This document shows, piece after piece, positions 34,026 through 43,292 of a DNA stretch of 64,000 nt. The stretch's first letter is position 1. Every line of letters starts with the position of its first letter. The stretch is from Propionibacteriales bacterium. GTDB lineage: Bacteria > Actinomycetota > Actinomycetes > Propionibacteriales > Nocardioidaceae. A model generated the notes under the pieces. The model saw only the letters and a list, made by a program, of their open reading frames with translations, had not been told where the DNA came from and ran no database searches. The translations under genes and the position numbers were made by a program. The stretch is taken from positions 310,001-374,000 of the forward strand of contig JAPLCB010000004.1 in NCBI GenBank assembly GCA_026392455.1. The letters run 5' to 3'.

Positions 34026-35036
34026 CTATCCGCGGGTAGTTCTCGCCAGGAAGTCGGTCACCCGTTCGAGGGCCTCGGCGCCGGCGGGGGTCTCCAGGGC
34101 GAACTGGAACTCGTGGTGGGCAGGAGCAGTTGCCGTACCGGGGAAGAACTCCTCGACCTGCACGCCCAGCTCTGCGAGCCGGACGGCGAACGGGACGCTC
34201 TGGGTCGCGGTCAACGGGTCTGCGTTCCCGGCCGACAGGAACGTGGGGGGAAACGCGGCGGTGACGTGGTCTCGGGTGCTCATCAGGTGGGACGTCGCGG
34301 TGGACCGCCAGTGCCGGGTGCCGGCCAGCGACCACATCGCCGACTCGAGGGCGGCCGCGAAGTGCCGGTCGGAGTCGCCGAGCGCGGTGGTGTCGTACAG
34401 GCCGCAGAACAGCAGCACGCCGCGCAGCTGGTCAGCCGTGAGCGCCGGGGTCACCGTGGTCCGGGCGGCGTACTCGGGGCTGGTGACCAGGGTGGCCACC
34501 TCGGCAGCCACCTGGGCTCCGGCGGAATCGCCGGCGAGCACCACCCGGTCGGGGTCCAGGCCGAGCTCGGAGGCTCGGGAGAGCACGTGGGCGAGCGCGT
34601 CGTTCACCGCCCTGGGCGCGGCCGGGTACGCCGGCCCCGGAGCCAGCGGGTAGTTGACCACGACGCCGGCGAACCCTCGGGACGCCAGCAGCTCGACGTA
34701 CGGGAGTGGGAACTCCTTGGAGCCGAAGTGCCAGCCGCCGCCGTGCACCCACAGCAACCAGGGATGCGGCCCGGGTCCGTCCGGCAGCACCAGGTCGAAG
34801 AGCGAGTCCCGCCCGTTGTCGCCGTAGGTCAGGTCGGTGCGCGTGGTCCAGGTCCGGGGCGGCAGGTGCTGCCGCATCCGGTCGGCGCCGACTGCCATGC
34901 CGTCGCGGTTCGCGGCCCGGAGCACTCGCAAGGTGACGGCCGGGGTCAACCAGCGCTGCGGGGACAACCGGACCAGCACCCGGAGCAGGTACCTCGCCAG
35001 GACCGGGACGATGGATGCGGTGCGACCGAGACTCAC
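34026..35036 (-). CDS. Alpha/beta hydrolase, hormone-sensitive-lipase family
   Basis: A 336-residue esterase. It has the HGGG oxyanion motif (LWVHGGGWHFGSK near 112-124), the nucleophile GDSAGAQVA (about 175-183), and a late His in APAHHEFQF. A hydrophobic N-terminal helix (about 8-25) may anchor it in the membrane. The GTG at 35036 lies 12 bp after the CAP gene stop on the same strand. Related to actinobacterial lipases and carboxylesterases; substrate unknown. Confidence 0.88.
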   Translation of the reverse strand: MSLGRTASIVPVLARYLLRVLVRLSPQRWLTPAVTLRVLRAANRDGMAVGADRMRQHLPPRTWTTRTDLTYGDNGRDSLFDLVLPDGPGPHPWLLWVHGGGWHFGSKEFPLPYVELLASRGFAGVVVNYPLAPGPAYPAAPRAVNDALAHVLSRASELGLDPDRVVLAGDSAGAQVAAEVATLVTSPEYAARTTVTPALTADQLRGVLLFCGLYDTTALGDSDRHFAAALESAMWSLAGTRHWRSTATSHLMSTRDHVTAAFPPTFLSAGNADPLTATQSVPFAVRLAELGVQVEEFFPGTATAPAHHEFQFALETPAGAEALERVTDFLARTTRG

Positions 35037-35048
35037 ACCGGCAGGGTG

Positions 35049-35573
35049 TCAGCGATGGCGTCCCAGGTCCAGCGTGACCCAGGGTCGGCCGTTCGCGAAC
35101 ACGACGCCGACACCGCCGTCGCGGAAACCGCAGTTCTGGATGTTCGCGCGGTGCCCGGAGCTGTTGATCCACAAGTTGTAGACGTACTGCGGCGTGCCTG
35201 CTCCCCAGGCGATGTTCTCGCCCGCGGCGGTCCAGTTCAGGTAGCCGGCGTTGACGATCCGCCGACCGAGACTCGGTTCGCCGGCGACCCGGTGCGACAG
35301 GTTCCCGGCCGCGACCATCCGACGGGTGTGCGCCCGGGCTGACCTGACCAGGGCGGTGTTGGTCCGGACGGCGCGGCAGCCGATACGTGTCCGACGGGCG
35401 TTGACCAGCGACAGCAACCTGGTCTCGAACTCGGTCGAGGTCAGCGCCGTCCGGGCGGAGGTGGACGTCGTCGGGCTGTCGGTGCTGCCCGTGGTCGCCC
35501 CGGCCTGAGCGGGCAGGGCGCAAGCGATGATCATCAGGCCGGCGAGTGCCAAGCCCCGGGTGCGCGGGTGCAT
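35049..35573 (-). CDS. Secreted CAP/SCP-domain protein
   Basis: A 174-residue protein with a signal peptide (residues 1-25, GLMIIACALPAQA), a short Thr/Ser linker and a bacterial CAP (YkwD-like) domain. Signatures: LLSLVNARRTRIGC, ARAHTRRMVAAGNLSH, GENIAWG, WINSSGHRANI and GVGVVFANGRPWVTLDLG. His and Glu residues at the typical CAP cavity positions are present (LSH, GEN, GHR). Bacterial CAP proteins are of unclear biochemical role, some bind lipids or sterols. It precedes the esterase, possibly one secreted-esterase unit. Confidence 0.9.
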   Translation of the reverse strand: MHPRTRGLALAGLMIIACALPAQAGATTGSTDSPTTSTSARTALTSTEFETRLLSLVNARRTRIGCRAVRTNTALVRSARAHTRRMVAAGNLSHRVAGEPSLGRRIVNAGYLNWTAAGENIAWGAGTPQYVYNLWINSSGHRANIQNCGFRDGGVGVVFANGRPWVTLDLGRHR

Positions 35574-35653
35574 GGTCCTACTGTGGCGGTTGGGACCCAG
35601 GAGCCGCAGCGAAATGCGACATATGGTTCAGGCGGTCTCGAAACGCCCCGGGA

Positions 35654-37156
35654 TCAGCAGCGTTCGGTCGCGCGCGGCTCGGGCCGATCGACCCCGTCGA
35701 GCAGCCAGACCGCGCGGTCGCAGAGGGTTCCGTTGCGGTGGTAGCGCGCCTCGATCACCGCGTACACACCGGCTCCGGCGAGACGGTTCCGGGCGATGTC
35801 GTCCCGGACGACGACCCAGGTCGGCGCGCGGGGCCCTTCCAGGACGCCCCGGAGCTCGTCGAGGCGCGGGTCGAGGGTGTCGGCCGGAAGACTCCACAGG
35901 AACCGGTACGGCGACTGCATCCCCGAAGCGCGGACCGCCTCGGCATCGCCGAAGAACTGGGTCATCGTGTCCCCGGGCTGCTTGACCCGGGCCAGGGCGC
36001 CGCCGATGGTGGTGCCCGGGGTGCTCACCGGCTTGATCGCGTAGCCGAGTCCGATCGCGATGCTCGAGGCCGCCACCAGCGCCACCACCCGACGGGTCGC
36101 GACCGGGGAGGTCACCGCGCAGAGGCCGACGGCGAAGGAGATGGCCGGGATGCTCTCGACCAGGTAGTGCCGCCAGTAGCTGCCGCCGGCGAGGACCGAG
36201 AAGGCGCTCCAGGCCGTGAGGGCGACGACGCTCCACACGAAGGCCGTGTGACCGGTACGACGGATCCCGCGGACGGCGAAGAGTCCGAGCACCAGCGGCA
36301 CCCCGCTGGCCACGAAGGACCACCAGATCACCTTGAGCCGGCTGCTCGACTGGTCGACCAGGATGGGGTTGTCAGCGATGGCCTGGGAGGCCTTGACCCG
36401 GAACGGGTAGGTGGCCTCGTACACCTCGGCGGGCGAGGTCCCGTGGGCCAGCGACCAGGCCATCACCAGGGCGTAGCCGAGGACGGCCCCCACGGCGGCG
36501 AACCCGACGCGAGCGGCCAGCCCGGCCCAGCTGATCCGGCCGCTGCGCCAGCAGAAGATCCAGAAGACCGCAGCGAAGATGGCGACGTCCGCGATGTTCT
36601 GCTTGACCAGCAGCGCAGCGACCGTGGCGGCACCGGCCACCAGCGCGCTCAGCCGGGCGGTGCGATCGCTGTCGCTGAGGACTGCTTCGACCGCCATCCT
36701 GATCCCGAGCACGACGAACGGCAGCGAGAGCAGCTCGCCGTTGACGTCGATCGAGCCGTACATCGGGGTGGAGATCAGGGCCCCGGCAGCGACCGCCGCG
36801 TAGGTGGCAGCACGCTCGCCGAGCACCCGCTTGGCGGTCGAGTGCAGCCCGGCCACGCAGGCAACGGCGATCAGCGTCCCCAGGATCCGCAGCGCCAGCA
36901 CGCCCCCGAAGAAGTCGGCCACCCCGAAGAGGGCCAGCAGCAGGGGTGGCCGGTCGACCCAGTAGTCGCCGTAGAGCGAGTCCCCGCCGGAGTCCCACTG
37001 GCCGGCCAGCAGCAGGAACCCGCCCTCGTCAGGGGCGGCCCCGTCACGGAACTGCAGCACCCGCAGCACCACCACGGCCAGCAGCACCGTCGGGAGCACC
37101 GGGTAGGGCCACACCAGCCGGCGGCGGCCGGCGCCGTGGGCGAGGTCGGTGGTCAC
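35654..37156 (-). CDS. Membrane glycosyltransferase (GT-C, ArnT/PMT-like)
   Basis: A 500-residue integral membrane protein with roughly ten or more hydrophobic helices (for example near 14-32, 68-88, 115-135, 152-168, 195-215, 270-290, 300-320, 330-345, 355-375). The first extracytoplasmic loop begins APDEGGFLLLAGQW, the acidic Asp-Glu pair expected for GT-C enzymes that use polyprenyl-phosphate sugars. A soluble C-terminal part of about 110 residues follows. It may mannosylate or arabinosylate proteins or cell-wall polymers; donor and acceptor unknown. The GTG at 37156 is divergent by 48 bp from the phosphopantetheinyl transferase. Confidence 0.83.
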   Translation of the reverse strand: MTTDLAHGAGRRRLVWPYPVLPTVLLAVVVLRVLQFRDGAAPDEGGFLLLAGQWDSGGDSLYGDYWVDRPPLLLALFGVADFFGGVLALRILGTLIAVACVAGLHSTAKRVLGERAATYAAVAAGALISTPMYGSIDVNGELLSLPFVVLGIRMAVEAVLSDSDRTARLSALVAGAATVAALLVKQNIADVAIFAAVFWIFCWRSGRISWAGLAARVGFAAVGAVLGYALVMAWSLAHGTSPAEVYEATYPFRVKASQAIADNPILVDQSSSRLKVIWWSFVASGVPLVLGLFAVRGIRRTGHTAFVWSVVALTAWSAFSVLAGGSYWRHYLVESIPAISFAVGLCAVTSPVATRRVVALVAASSIAIGLGYAIKPVSTPGTTIGGALARVKQPGDTMTQFFGDAEAVRASGMQSPYRFLWSLPADTLDPRLDELRGVLEGPRAPTWVVVRDDIARNRLAGAGVYAVIEARYHRNGTLCDRAVWLLDGVDRPEPRATERC

Positions 37157-37192
37157 GGGAACATGATGCCGTACCGGGGTCGGCGGTCCGGC

Positions 37193-37198
37193 TACGGT
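37193..37198 (+). promoter_or_regulatory. Candidate -10 element, leaderless PPTase
   Basis: TACGGT, 6 nt before the GTG at 37205; no ribosome binding site. Confidence 0.5.
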
Positions 37199-37204
37199 TC
37201 TCCG

Positions 37205-37720
37205 GTGCCTCCCCCCGTCCCGCACCTGAGATGGTCGCCTGCGTCGGCCCCGGCTGACGCGGTGCTCGCTGCCCAGGTGGCCGAGCAGGTCGTCGCGGTC
37301 GCGTCCGGCCCGGTCGCGGTCGGTCGGCTCTGCGGGCGCTGCGCCTCCTCGGAGCACGGTCGCCCGTGGGCGCGGATCGGGTCGCTCGAGGTTCCGGTGT
37401 CGTTGTCGAGGTCGGGTGACCACCTGCTGACGGCGGTCGGTGAGCCGGGCGGTGGCCGGGTCGGGGTCGATCTGGAGCAGGTCGACCCAGCGCGTGCCTG
37501 GCCGCTGGCCGAGATGCTGGCGCCCGGGGAGGAGGTCGTTGACCACGTGGGGGCAGCACGGTTGTGGGCGACCAAGGAGGCGATCCTCAAGGTCGAGGGG
37601 ATCGGCCTCGACCGAGCGATGTCCCAGGTCCGGGTCGCCGACTTCGACGGGGTGCTGACCTACCCGCCCGCCCCGGCCGGCTACGTCGCGGTGACGGCGT
37701 CAGCCAGGCAGCGCGGGTAG
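37205..37720 (+). CDS. 4'-phosphopantetheinyl transferase (Sfp type)
   Basis: A 171-residue enzyme that attaches 4'-phosphopantetheine from CoA to a serine of carrier proteins. The metal/CoA motif is GVDLE (Asp89, Glu91) and the second motif is LWATKEAILK (Trp121, Lys124, Glu125). The usual SH motif is weak here (VSLSRSGD). The protein is short for the family, so it is a compact Sfp-type. Start GTG 37205 fits a leaderless mRNA; a longer ATG frame at 37163 is possible. Its 3' end overlaps the M1 peptidase gene tail by 21 bp. A likely client is the carrier domain of the Pls/PosA-like protein 1.3 kb downstream. Confidence 0.85.
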   Translation: MPPPVPHLRWSPASAPADAVLAAQVAEQVVAVASGPVAVGRLCGRCASSEHGRPWARIGSLEVPVSLSRSGDHLLTAVGEPGGGRVGVDLEQVDPARAWPLAEMLAPGEEVVDHVGAARLWATKEAILKVEGIGLDRAMSQVRVADFDGVLTYPPAPAGYVAVTASARQRG

Positions 37721-38995
37721 CGGGAGCTCGTAGACCCAGGCCTCGAACAGCTCGGAGAGGTCCTGATCGGCGACCTGACCGCAGTGCGCCACGAAGTCCG
37801 CGGTCGTGACCGAACCGCCGGAGTGCTGGCTGACCCAGGTCTGCAGGATCTCGAAGAACGCCCGGTCACCGACGACGCCGCGGAGCGCGTGCAAGGTCAG
37901 GGCCCCCCGCTTGTAGACCCGGTCGTCGAACATCAGCTCTGCGGACGGGTCGCCGAGCAGCAGGTCGGCCGGGAGGGACGCCAGCTTCTGGTGGTAGTGC
38001 TCGGCCCAGTCCCGGGCCGACTGCCGACCGGACTCCTCCGACCACAGCCACTCCGCGTAGCAGGCAAACCCCTCGTGCAGCCAGATGTCCTTCCACCGGG
38101 TCAGCGTGACCGCGTTGCCGAACCACTGGTGCGCGAGCTCGTGGGCCACCAGGCGCACCGACTGCCAGTCGTCGGTGGCGAAGTTGCGCCCGAAGGTCGA
38201 CAGCGACTGGGACTCCAAGGGGATCTCGAGGTCGTCGTCGGTGACCACGGTGGTGTAGTCCTCGAACGGGTAGGGACCGAAGGCGTCGACGAAGTACGCC
38301 ATCATCGCCGGCTGGGCCCCGAACGACGCCTGGTAGCCGGGCCCGTCCAGGTCGCTGGGGGCGACGACCCGGACCGGCGTCGGTCCCGGGAGGTCCCGGG
38401 CGACGTACCGGCCGATCTGAACGGCCGCGAGGTAGCAGGCCATCGGCGCCCGCTGCTGGTAGTGCCAGGTCAGGGTGGAGCCGCTCCGGTCGGTCCGCTC
38501 GAGCCGACCGCTCGCGGCGACGTAGTACTCGCTGGGGACCGTGACCGCGAACGTGTAGGTCGCCTTCGCGTCCGGCCGGTCGTTGCAGGGGAACCAGGCC
38601 GGCGCACCGTGCGGCTGGGCCGCCACGATCGCACCGTCGGTGAGCTCCTCCCAGCCGGCGTCCCCGAGCTCGGTGCTGGGCACGGTTCCCGGATGCCCGG
38701 AGTACCTGAGCCGGACCGTGAACTCCCCGCCCTGCTGGACGGTGGACCTCAGCGTCACCATCACCTTGCTGCCGCGCTGGCTCCACCGGGCGAGGCCGTC
38801 GGCGGTCAGCTTCGCGACCTGGAGCCCGTGCAGGTCGATGCCGAGGGCCAGCAGGGGCTGGCGCGCCCGGCAGTGCAGGGTGACGTCGCCGTCGAGCCGG
38901 TTCGCCGACGGCCGGTACTTCAGGACGACGTCGTAGTGGGCGACGTCGTACGAGGAGTCGCCGTGGCCGGGGACGTACGGATCAGTGCCGGTCAC
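37700..38995 (-). CDS. M1-family metallopeptidase
   Basis: A 431-residue zinc aminopeptidase-like protein. HELAHQWFG at 285-293 and Glu308 give the HExxHx18E zinc site. The N-terminal beta domain (about 10-180) is present, while the long C-terminal helical domain of full M1 enzymes is mostly absent, as in compact actinobacterial forms. The exopeptidase GAMEN motif is replaced by IPLESQ (residues 258-263), keeping one Glu at that spot. No signal peptide is obvious. GTG 38995 overlaps the NRPS-like stop by 14 bp, so they are translationally coupled. Substrate is probably a peptide N-terminus but altered specificity is likely. Confidence 0.88.
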   Translation of the reverse strand: MTGTDPYVPGHGDSSYDVAHYDVVLKYRPSANRLDGDVTLHCRARQPLLALGIDLHGLQVAKLTADGLARWSQRGSKVMVTLRSTVQQGGEFTVRLRYSGHPGTVPSTELGDAGWEELTDGAIVAAQPHGAPAWFPCNDRPDAKATYTFAVTVPSEYYVAASGRLERTDRSGSTLTWHYQQRAPMACYLAAVQIGRYVARDLPGPTPVRVVAPSDLDGPGYQASFGAQPAMMAYFVDAFGPYPFEDYTTVVTDDDLEIPLESQSLSTFGRNFATDDWQSVRLVAHELAHQWFGNAVTLTRWKDIWLHEGFACYAEWLWSEESGRQSARDWAEHYHQKLASLPADLLLGDPSAELMFDDRVYKRGALTLHALRGVVGDRAFFEILQTWVSQHSGGSVTTADFVAHCGQVADQDLSELFEAWVYELPLPALPG

Positions 38996-41900
38996 GCTCC
39001 TCCTGCTCCTCTGCGTCCCACGGGCCGATCGGGTTGCCGATCCAACGGGTCTTGTCCGGGACGGCTTCGCCCCGCATCACCAAGGACACCGGTCCCACTG
39101 TCGCATGGCGCCCGATGGTGGCGGCGGGCAGGATCACGCTGTTCGGGCCGAGCGTTGCGCCCGCGCGCAGGACGACCCGGTCCATGCTCAGCACCCGGTC
39201 GTGGAAGAGGTGGGTCTGGACCACGCAACCACTGTTCACGGTCGCACCGTCGCCGAGCTCGATCAGGTCGGTCTCGGGCAGCCAGTAGGTGTCGCACCAG
39301 ACACCGCGGCCGATCTTCGCCCCGAGCAGGCGGAGCCAGACGTTGAGCACCGGCGTGCCCTGGGTCACCGAGGCGAACCACGGGGCGGCGACCATCTCGA
39401 TGAACGTGTCGGCCAGCTCGTTGCGCCAGACGAAGCCCGACCACAAGGGGTGGTCGCTGCGCCGGTACTTCCCGACCAGCAGCCACTTGGCCACGACCGA
39501 GACGGCGGCAGCGACCAGGCCGGCACCGCTCATGACCACGCCGCCGGTGGCCAGCGCGACCAGCGGGTGGACCCCGATCAGCGCCACCAGGGCCGTCCCG
39601 ACGAGCAGGTGGATCGTGATCCCCAGGACGAGCGGGACGACCCGGCCGAGCTCGACCAGCGCGCGCAGGACCCGGAGCCGTCGGGGCGGGTCGTAGGTCC
39701 GGCTGGAGTCACCCGCGTCCGCCGTACGACGCAGCCGGGTCGGCGGGCTGCCCATCCACGAGGAGCCCCGGGTGGCCGCGGCCCGGTGCGGCGCTGCGGA
39801 GAGCACCGCCACCAGGGCCGCACGAGGCACCCGGCGCCCCGGCGCGGCCATCCCCGAGTTGCCGACGAAGGCCCGCTTGCCGATCTTCACGTGCTCGACG
39901 CGGATCCAGCCGCCGCCGAGCTCGTAGCCGCCGATCAGGGTGTCGTCGGCGAGGAACGCGTGGTCGTTGACGTGGGTGAACTTGGGGAGCAGCAGGACGG
40001 TCGAGGCCTCCACCCCGTGGCCGATCTCGGCGCCCAGCAGCCGCAGCCAGGTCGGGGTCAGACCGCTGGAGTAGAGCGGGAACAACCAGGTGCGGGCCTC
40101 GTCCAGGACCCGCATCGTCGTCCAGATCCGGACCCCCGCGCCGGAACGGACCGGGAAGTGGCCCACGGTCAGTCCGACGGCCAGGAGCCGGACCAGTGCC
40201 AGCACCAGGGCGGCCAGGGTGACGTAGCCGGTGACGGCCGCGACCGGCACCAGGAACAGGATCGAGGTCAGCGCGTCGCCGAGCGACGGGTGGGTACGCA
40301 GCGCCGGGAGCAGGACAGCGGCCCCGGCGAGCACCCCGAGCCCCGGCAGGACGGCGACCACGAAGGCTGCCGCCGCGTAGGCGAGCTGCCACAGCGGGTG
40401 CCGGGGAGGCGCTGTCTGCGACCACGGCCCGCGGGCCTGGCGGGCGACCCGCTCGGCCGGGGAGCCTGACCAGAACTCGTCGGCGGGAACCGTGCCGAGG
40501 ACCAGGGATCCCGGTGCGACCTCGGCAGCGACGCCGAGGACCGAGCCCGGAGCGAGGGTGCTGCGGGCGCCGATCCGGGCATCCGCGCCGATGCTGATCC
40601 GGCCGATGTGAACCCGGTCGCCGTCGATCCAGTACCCGCGCAGGTCCACCTCGGGCTCCACCGTGGCACCGTCGCCGATGCTCAGGAACCCGGTCACGGG
40701 CGGGATCGTGTGCAGATCGGTGCCGCGTCCCAGCTCGGCACCGAGCAGTCGGGCGTAGAACGGGAACCACGGCGCCCCGGCGGTACCGGTGGCCGCCAGC
40801 TCGTCCTGGACCCGCTCGGCGAGCCACAACCGCAGGTGCACCTTGCCGCCCCGGGGGTAGCTGCCCGGTTCGACGCCGCGCAACGTCAGTCGCGCCATCC
40901 CTGCGGCGAGCAGCATCCGGACCGGTGGTGCCAGGAACACCAGGGCTGCGAGGACCGACCAGAGCGGGACCGCGTACGGCCAGAACCGGAGGTCGGCGAG
41001 GTCGGCGGCCGCCCCGGCGACCAGCAGCCAGGCCACCCAGCGAGCGGCCGCCAACGTCCGCAGCGGTAGCAGAGCAGCGACCTGGCCGAGCTGGGTCTTG
41101 CGGGGGATCGGCGCGACCTTGCGGTCGGAGGCCAACGCGTTGGCCGGGCTGCCGCCGTGGTCCTCCAGGGCAGCCGCCAGGGTCGCCACGGTCGGGTGGG
41201 CGTACAGGTCGCCGACGGCGATCTCGGGATACCGCTCGCGCAGCCGGCTGATCACCTGGGCCGCGGTGAGCGACCCGCCGCCGAACTCGAAGAAGTCGTC
41301 CTTGACGCCGGTCACCTCCGCGCCCAGGACGTCCTGCCAGATCTCCGCGATCCAGCGATGCAGGCCGGAGAGGTCCGCGGTGCCGGACGACTCGCGCGGC
41401 AGCGGCCAGGGGAGGGCGTCCCGGTCGACCTTCCCCGACGTCCGGGTCGGGAGCTCCGCGACGACCGCGAGCCGCGGGACCAGGGCCGCCGGGAGCCGGT
41501 GCCTGAGGACCTCCAACGCGGCGACCGGGTCGAAGTCGTCGCCGACCGCGACGTACCCGATCAGCAGCTTGTTGCCCGACTTCGTGGAGCGGACCGCGGC
41601 CGCGGCGGCAACCACCCCGGGAAGTCGGAGCAGGTGCTCATCGATCTCGCCGAGCTCGATCCTGCGACCGCCGAGCTTGACCTGGTCGTCGGCGCGTCCG
41701 GCGAAGACCAGGCCGGCCGGGTCGTTGCGGACCACGTCGCCGGACCGGTACGCGCGCTCCCACCCCAGGCTCGGGAACGGGGCGTACTTCTCGGCGTCCT
41801 TGGCGGCGTCGAGGTACCGGGCCAGGCCCACGCCGCCGATGATCAGCTCGCCGGACTCCCCGGGCGCCACCGGCTGCCCGGTGGCGTCGACGACCGCCAG

Positions 41901-42911
41901 GTCCCAGCCGTCCAGCGGCAGCCCGATCCGGACCGGGTCCGAGCCGTCGAGCAGAGCGCCGCACGCGACCACGGTCGCCTCGGTCGGTCCGTAGGTGTTC
42001 CAGACCTCCCGTCCGGGGGCCTGCAGCCGGCTCGCGAGCTCCGGCGGGCACGCCTCGCCGCCCATGATCAGCAGGCGGACCTGCTGCAGGGACTCGGCCG
42101 GCCAGAGCGCGAGCAGGGTGGGAACCGTGGAGACCACGGTGATCTGGTTGGCGACCAGCCACGGTCCGACGTCGACACCGGACCTGACCAGGGAGCGGGG
42201 AGCGGGCACCAGGCAGCCGCCGTGGGCCCAGGCCAGCCACATCTCCTCGCAGCTGGCGTCGAAGGCGACCGACAGGCCGGCCATCACCCGGTCCCCGGGC
42301 CCGATCGGGTCGCCGGTCAGGAACATCCGGGCCTCGGCGTCGACGAAGGCCGCCGCGTTGCGGTGGGTGACCGCGACGCCCTTGGGCGTGCCGGTGGATC
42401 CCGACGTGAAGATCACCCAGGCGTCGTCGTCCGGGGTCGGCGCCGGTGCGTCGTCCGGCTCTGGTGCGGGGCCGGGGCGGACCACGGACACGGCCAGGTC
42501 GTTGCCGACCACCGCGGCGACCGCGGCCTCGGTGAAGACCAGGCGGGCTCGGTCGTCGGGGTCCTCGGAGTCGACCGGGACGTAGGACGCGCCAGCGTGC
42601 AGGATCCCGAGGATCGCGACGTACAGGTCGGTGGTCCCCGACCGGATCCGGACCCCGACCCGGTCACCGCGCCGGACGCCGGAACCGTGCAGCCGGGCCG
42701 CGACGTCGAGGGCGGCCTCGGCCAGCTCGGCGTAGGTCAGGACGTCGACCCCGCTGTCCAGCGCCAGTGCGCTGGGGTACTCGTCGACGACCGTGGCGAA
42801 GATCTCGACCAACGTGCGTTCGTCGGGGGCGAACCGCCCGCGCAGCAGCGCGTCCGGAACGGTGGTGGTCACCCGTGGAGTCTCTCGGCCCGAGGTGAAC
42901 AGGTCGTTCAC
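38982..42911 (-). CDS. Pls/PosA-type NRPS-like protein with membrane acyltransferase part
   Basis: A 1309-residue single-module protein of the Pls/PosA/MA family. Adenylation domain (about 30-500): FTSGSTGTPKG, WNTYGPTEATVV, YRSGDVVR, GRADDQVKLGGRRIE, RTSGKVDR with Lys494. Carrier domain (about 525-600): DDFFEFGGGSLTAA, with Ser547 as the phosphopantetheine site. There is no condensation or thioesterase domain. The C-terminal 650 residues alternate membrane helices with left-handed beta-helix (hexapeptide) segments, such as ISIGADARIGARS and LGPNSVILPAATIGR. In epsilon-poly-lysine synthetase this part makes isopeptide bonds. Substrate here is unknown; the pocket code was not aligned. The start at GTG 42911 is tentative; it overlaps the M1 gene by 14 bp. 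Confidence 0.87.
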   Translation of the reverse strand: MNDLFTSGRETPRVTTTVPDALLRGRFAPDERTLVEIFATVVDEYPSALALDSGVDVLTYAELAEAALDVAARLHGSGVRRGDRVGVRIRSGTTDLYVAILGILHAGASYVPVDSEDPDDRARLVFTEAAVAAVVGNDLAVSVVRPGPAPEPDDAPAPTPDDDAWVIFTSGSTGTPKGVAVTHRNAAAFVDAEARMFLTGDPIGPGDRVMAGLSVAFDASCEEMWLAWAHGGCLVPAPRSLVRSGVDVGPWLVANQITVVSTVPTLLALWPAESLQQVRLLIMGGEACPPELASRLQAPGREVWNTYGPTEATVVACGALLDGSDPVRIGLPLDGWDLAVVDATGQPVAPGESGELIIGGVGLARYLDAAKDAEKYAPFPSLGWERAYRSGDVVRNDPAGLVFAGRADDQVKLGGRRIELGEIDEHLLRLPGVVAAAAAVRSTKSGNKLLIGYVAVGDDFDPVAALEVLRHRLPAALVPRLAVVAELPTRTSGKVDRDALPWPLPRESSGTADLSGLHRWIAEIWQDVLGAEVTGVKDDFFEFGGGSLTAAQVISRLRERYPEIAVGDLYAHPTVATLAAALEDHGGSPANALASDRKVAPIPRKTQLGQVAALLPLRTLAAARWVAWLLVAGAAADLADLRFWPYAVPLWSVLAALVFLAPPVRMLLAAGMARLTLRGVEPGSYPRGGKVHLRLWLAERVQDELAATGTAGAPWFPFYARLLGAELGRGTDLHTIPPVTGFLSIGDGATVEPEVDLRGYWIDGDRVHIGRISIGADARIGARSTLAPGSVLGVAAEVAPGSLVLGTVPADEFWSGSPAERVARQARGPWSQTAPPRHPLWQLAYAAAAFVVAVLPGLGVLAGAAVLLPALRTHPSLGDALTSILFLVPVAAVTGYVTLAALVLALVRLLAVGLTVGHFPVRSGAGVRIWTTMRVLDEARTWLFPLYSSGLTPTWLRLLGAEIGHGVEASTVLLLPKFTHVNDHAFLADDTLIGGYELGGGWIRVEHVKIGKRAFVGNSGMAAPGRRVPRAALVAVLSAAPHRAAATRGSSWMGSPPTRLRRTADAGDSSRTYDPPRRLRVLRALVELGRVVPLVLGITIHLLVGTALVALIGVHPLVALATGGVVMSGAGLVAAAVSVVAKWLLVGKYRRSDHPLWSGFVWRNELADTFIEMVAAPWFASVTQGTPVLNVWLRLLGAKIGRGVWCDTYWLPETDLIELGDGATVNSGCVVQTHLFHDRVLSMDRVVLRAGATLGPNSVILPAATIGRHATVGPVSLVMRGEAVPDKTRWIGNPIGPWDAEEQEERDRH

Positions 42912-43067
42912 CTCGTGTTCACCTTCGTGGTCTCTGCTGGGGCCCAGCAGCACCGCGTCGCACCAAGGTCGGCCCCAGGCCGGTCACCGGCCCGCACCCA
43001 GGCCGCGTTCTGAAGAAGCGCCATCTCCCGAAGACCTACCCGGTCGACCCCCATCAGGAGTGTTTCT

Positions 43068-43289
43068 GTGACGTCCGAGAAGATCGCCCAGCAGTTCGAC
43101 CGCGTGGTCGAGGACCTGACCGCCGAGTTCGCCGGCTCCGTACCGGCCGGCGAGGTCCACGACGTGATCGCCAGGTACCGCGCCGAGCTGGAACCGCAGG
43201 CGAAGATCACCGAGTACCTGCCGGTCCTGGTCCGGCGGTTCGCCCGCGAGGAGCTCCGGTTGCGGGTCCAGCGACCGGTCGCCGTCTGA
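43068..43289 (+). CDS. Small three-helix-bundle domain protein
   Basis: A 73-residue protein with a three-helix profile (about 6-22, 27-42 and 52-65), matching the three-helix-bundle dimerisation domain (DUF3562-like) of actinobacteria. GTG at 43068 follows AGGAGT. It is divergent from the NRPS-like gene with 156 bp between starts and ends 3 bp from the ppc stop. Function unknown; transcriptional partner or dimerisation module are possible. Confidence 0.72.
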   Translation: MTSEKIAQQFDRVVEDLTAEFAGSVPAGEVHDVIARYRAELEPQAKITEYLPVLVRRFAREELRLRVQRPVAV

Positions 43290-43292
43290 CCG

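Noticed and set aside
38982-42911. Full non-ribosomal peptide cluster
   Set aside because: One adenylation and carrier domain only, no condensation, thioesterase or tailoring genes; it is a Pls/PosA-type protein.
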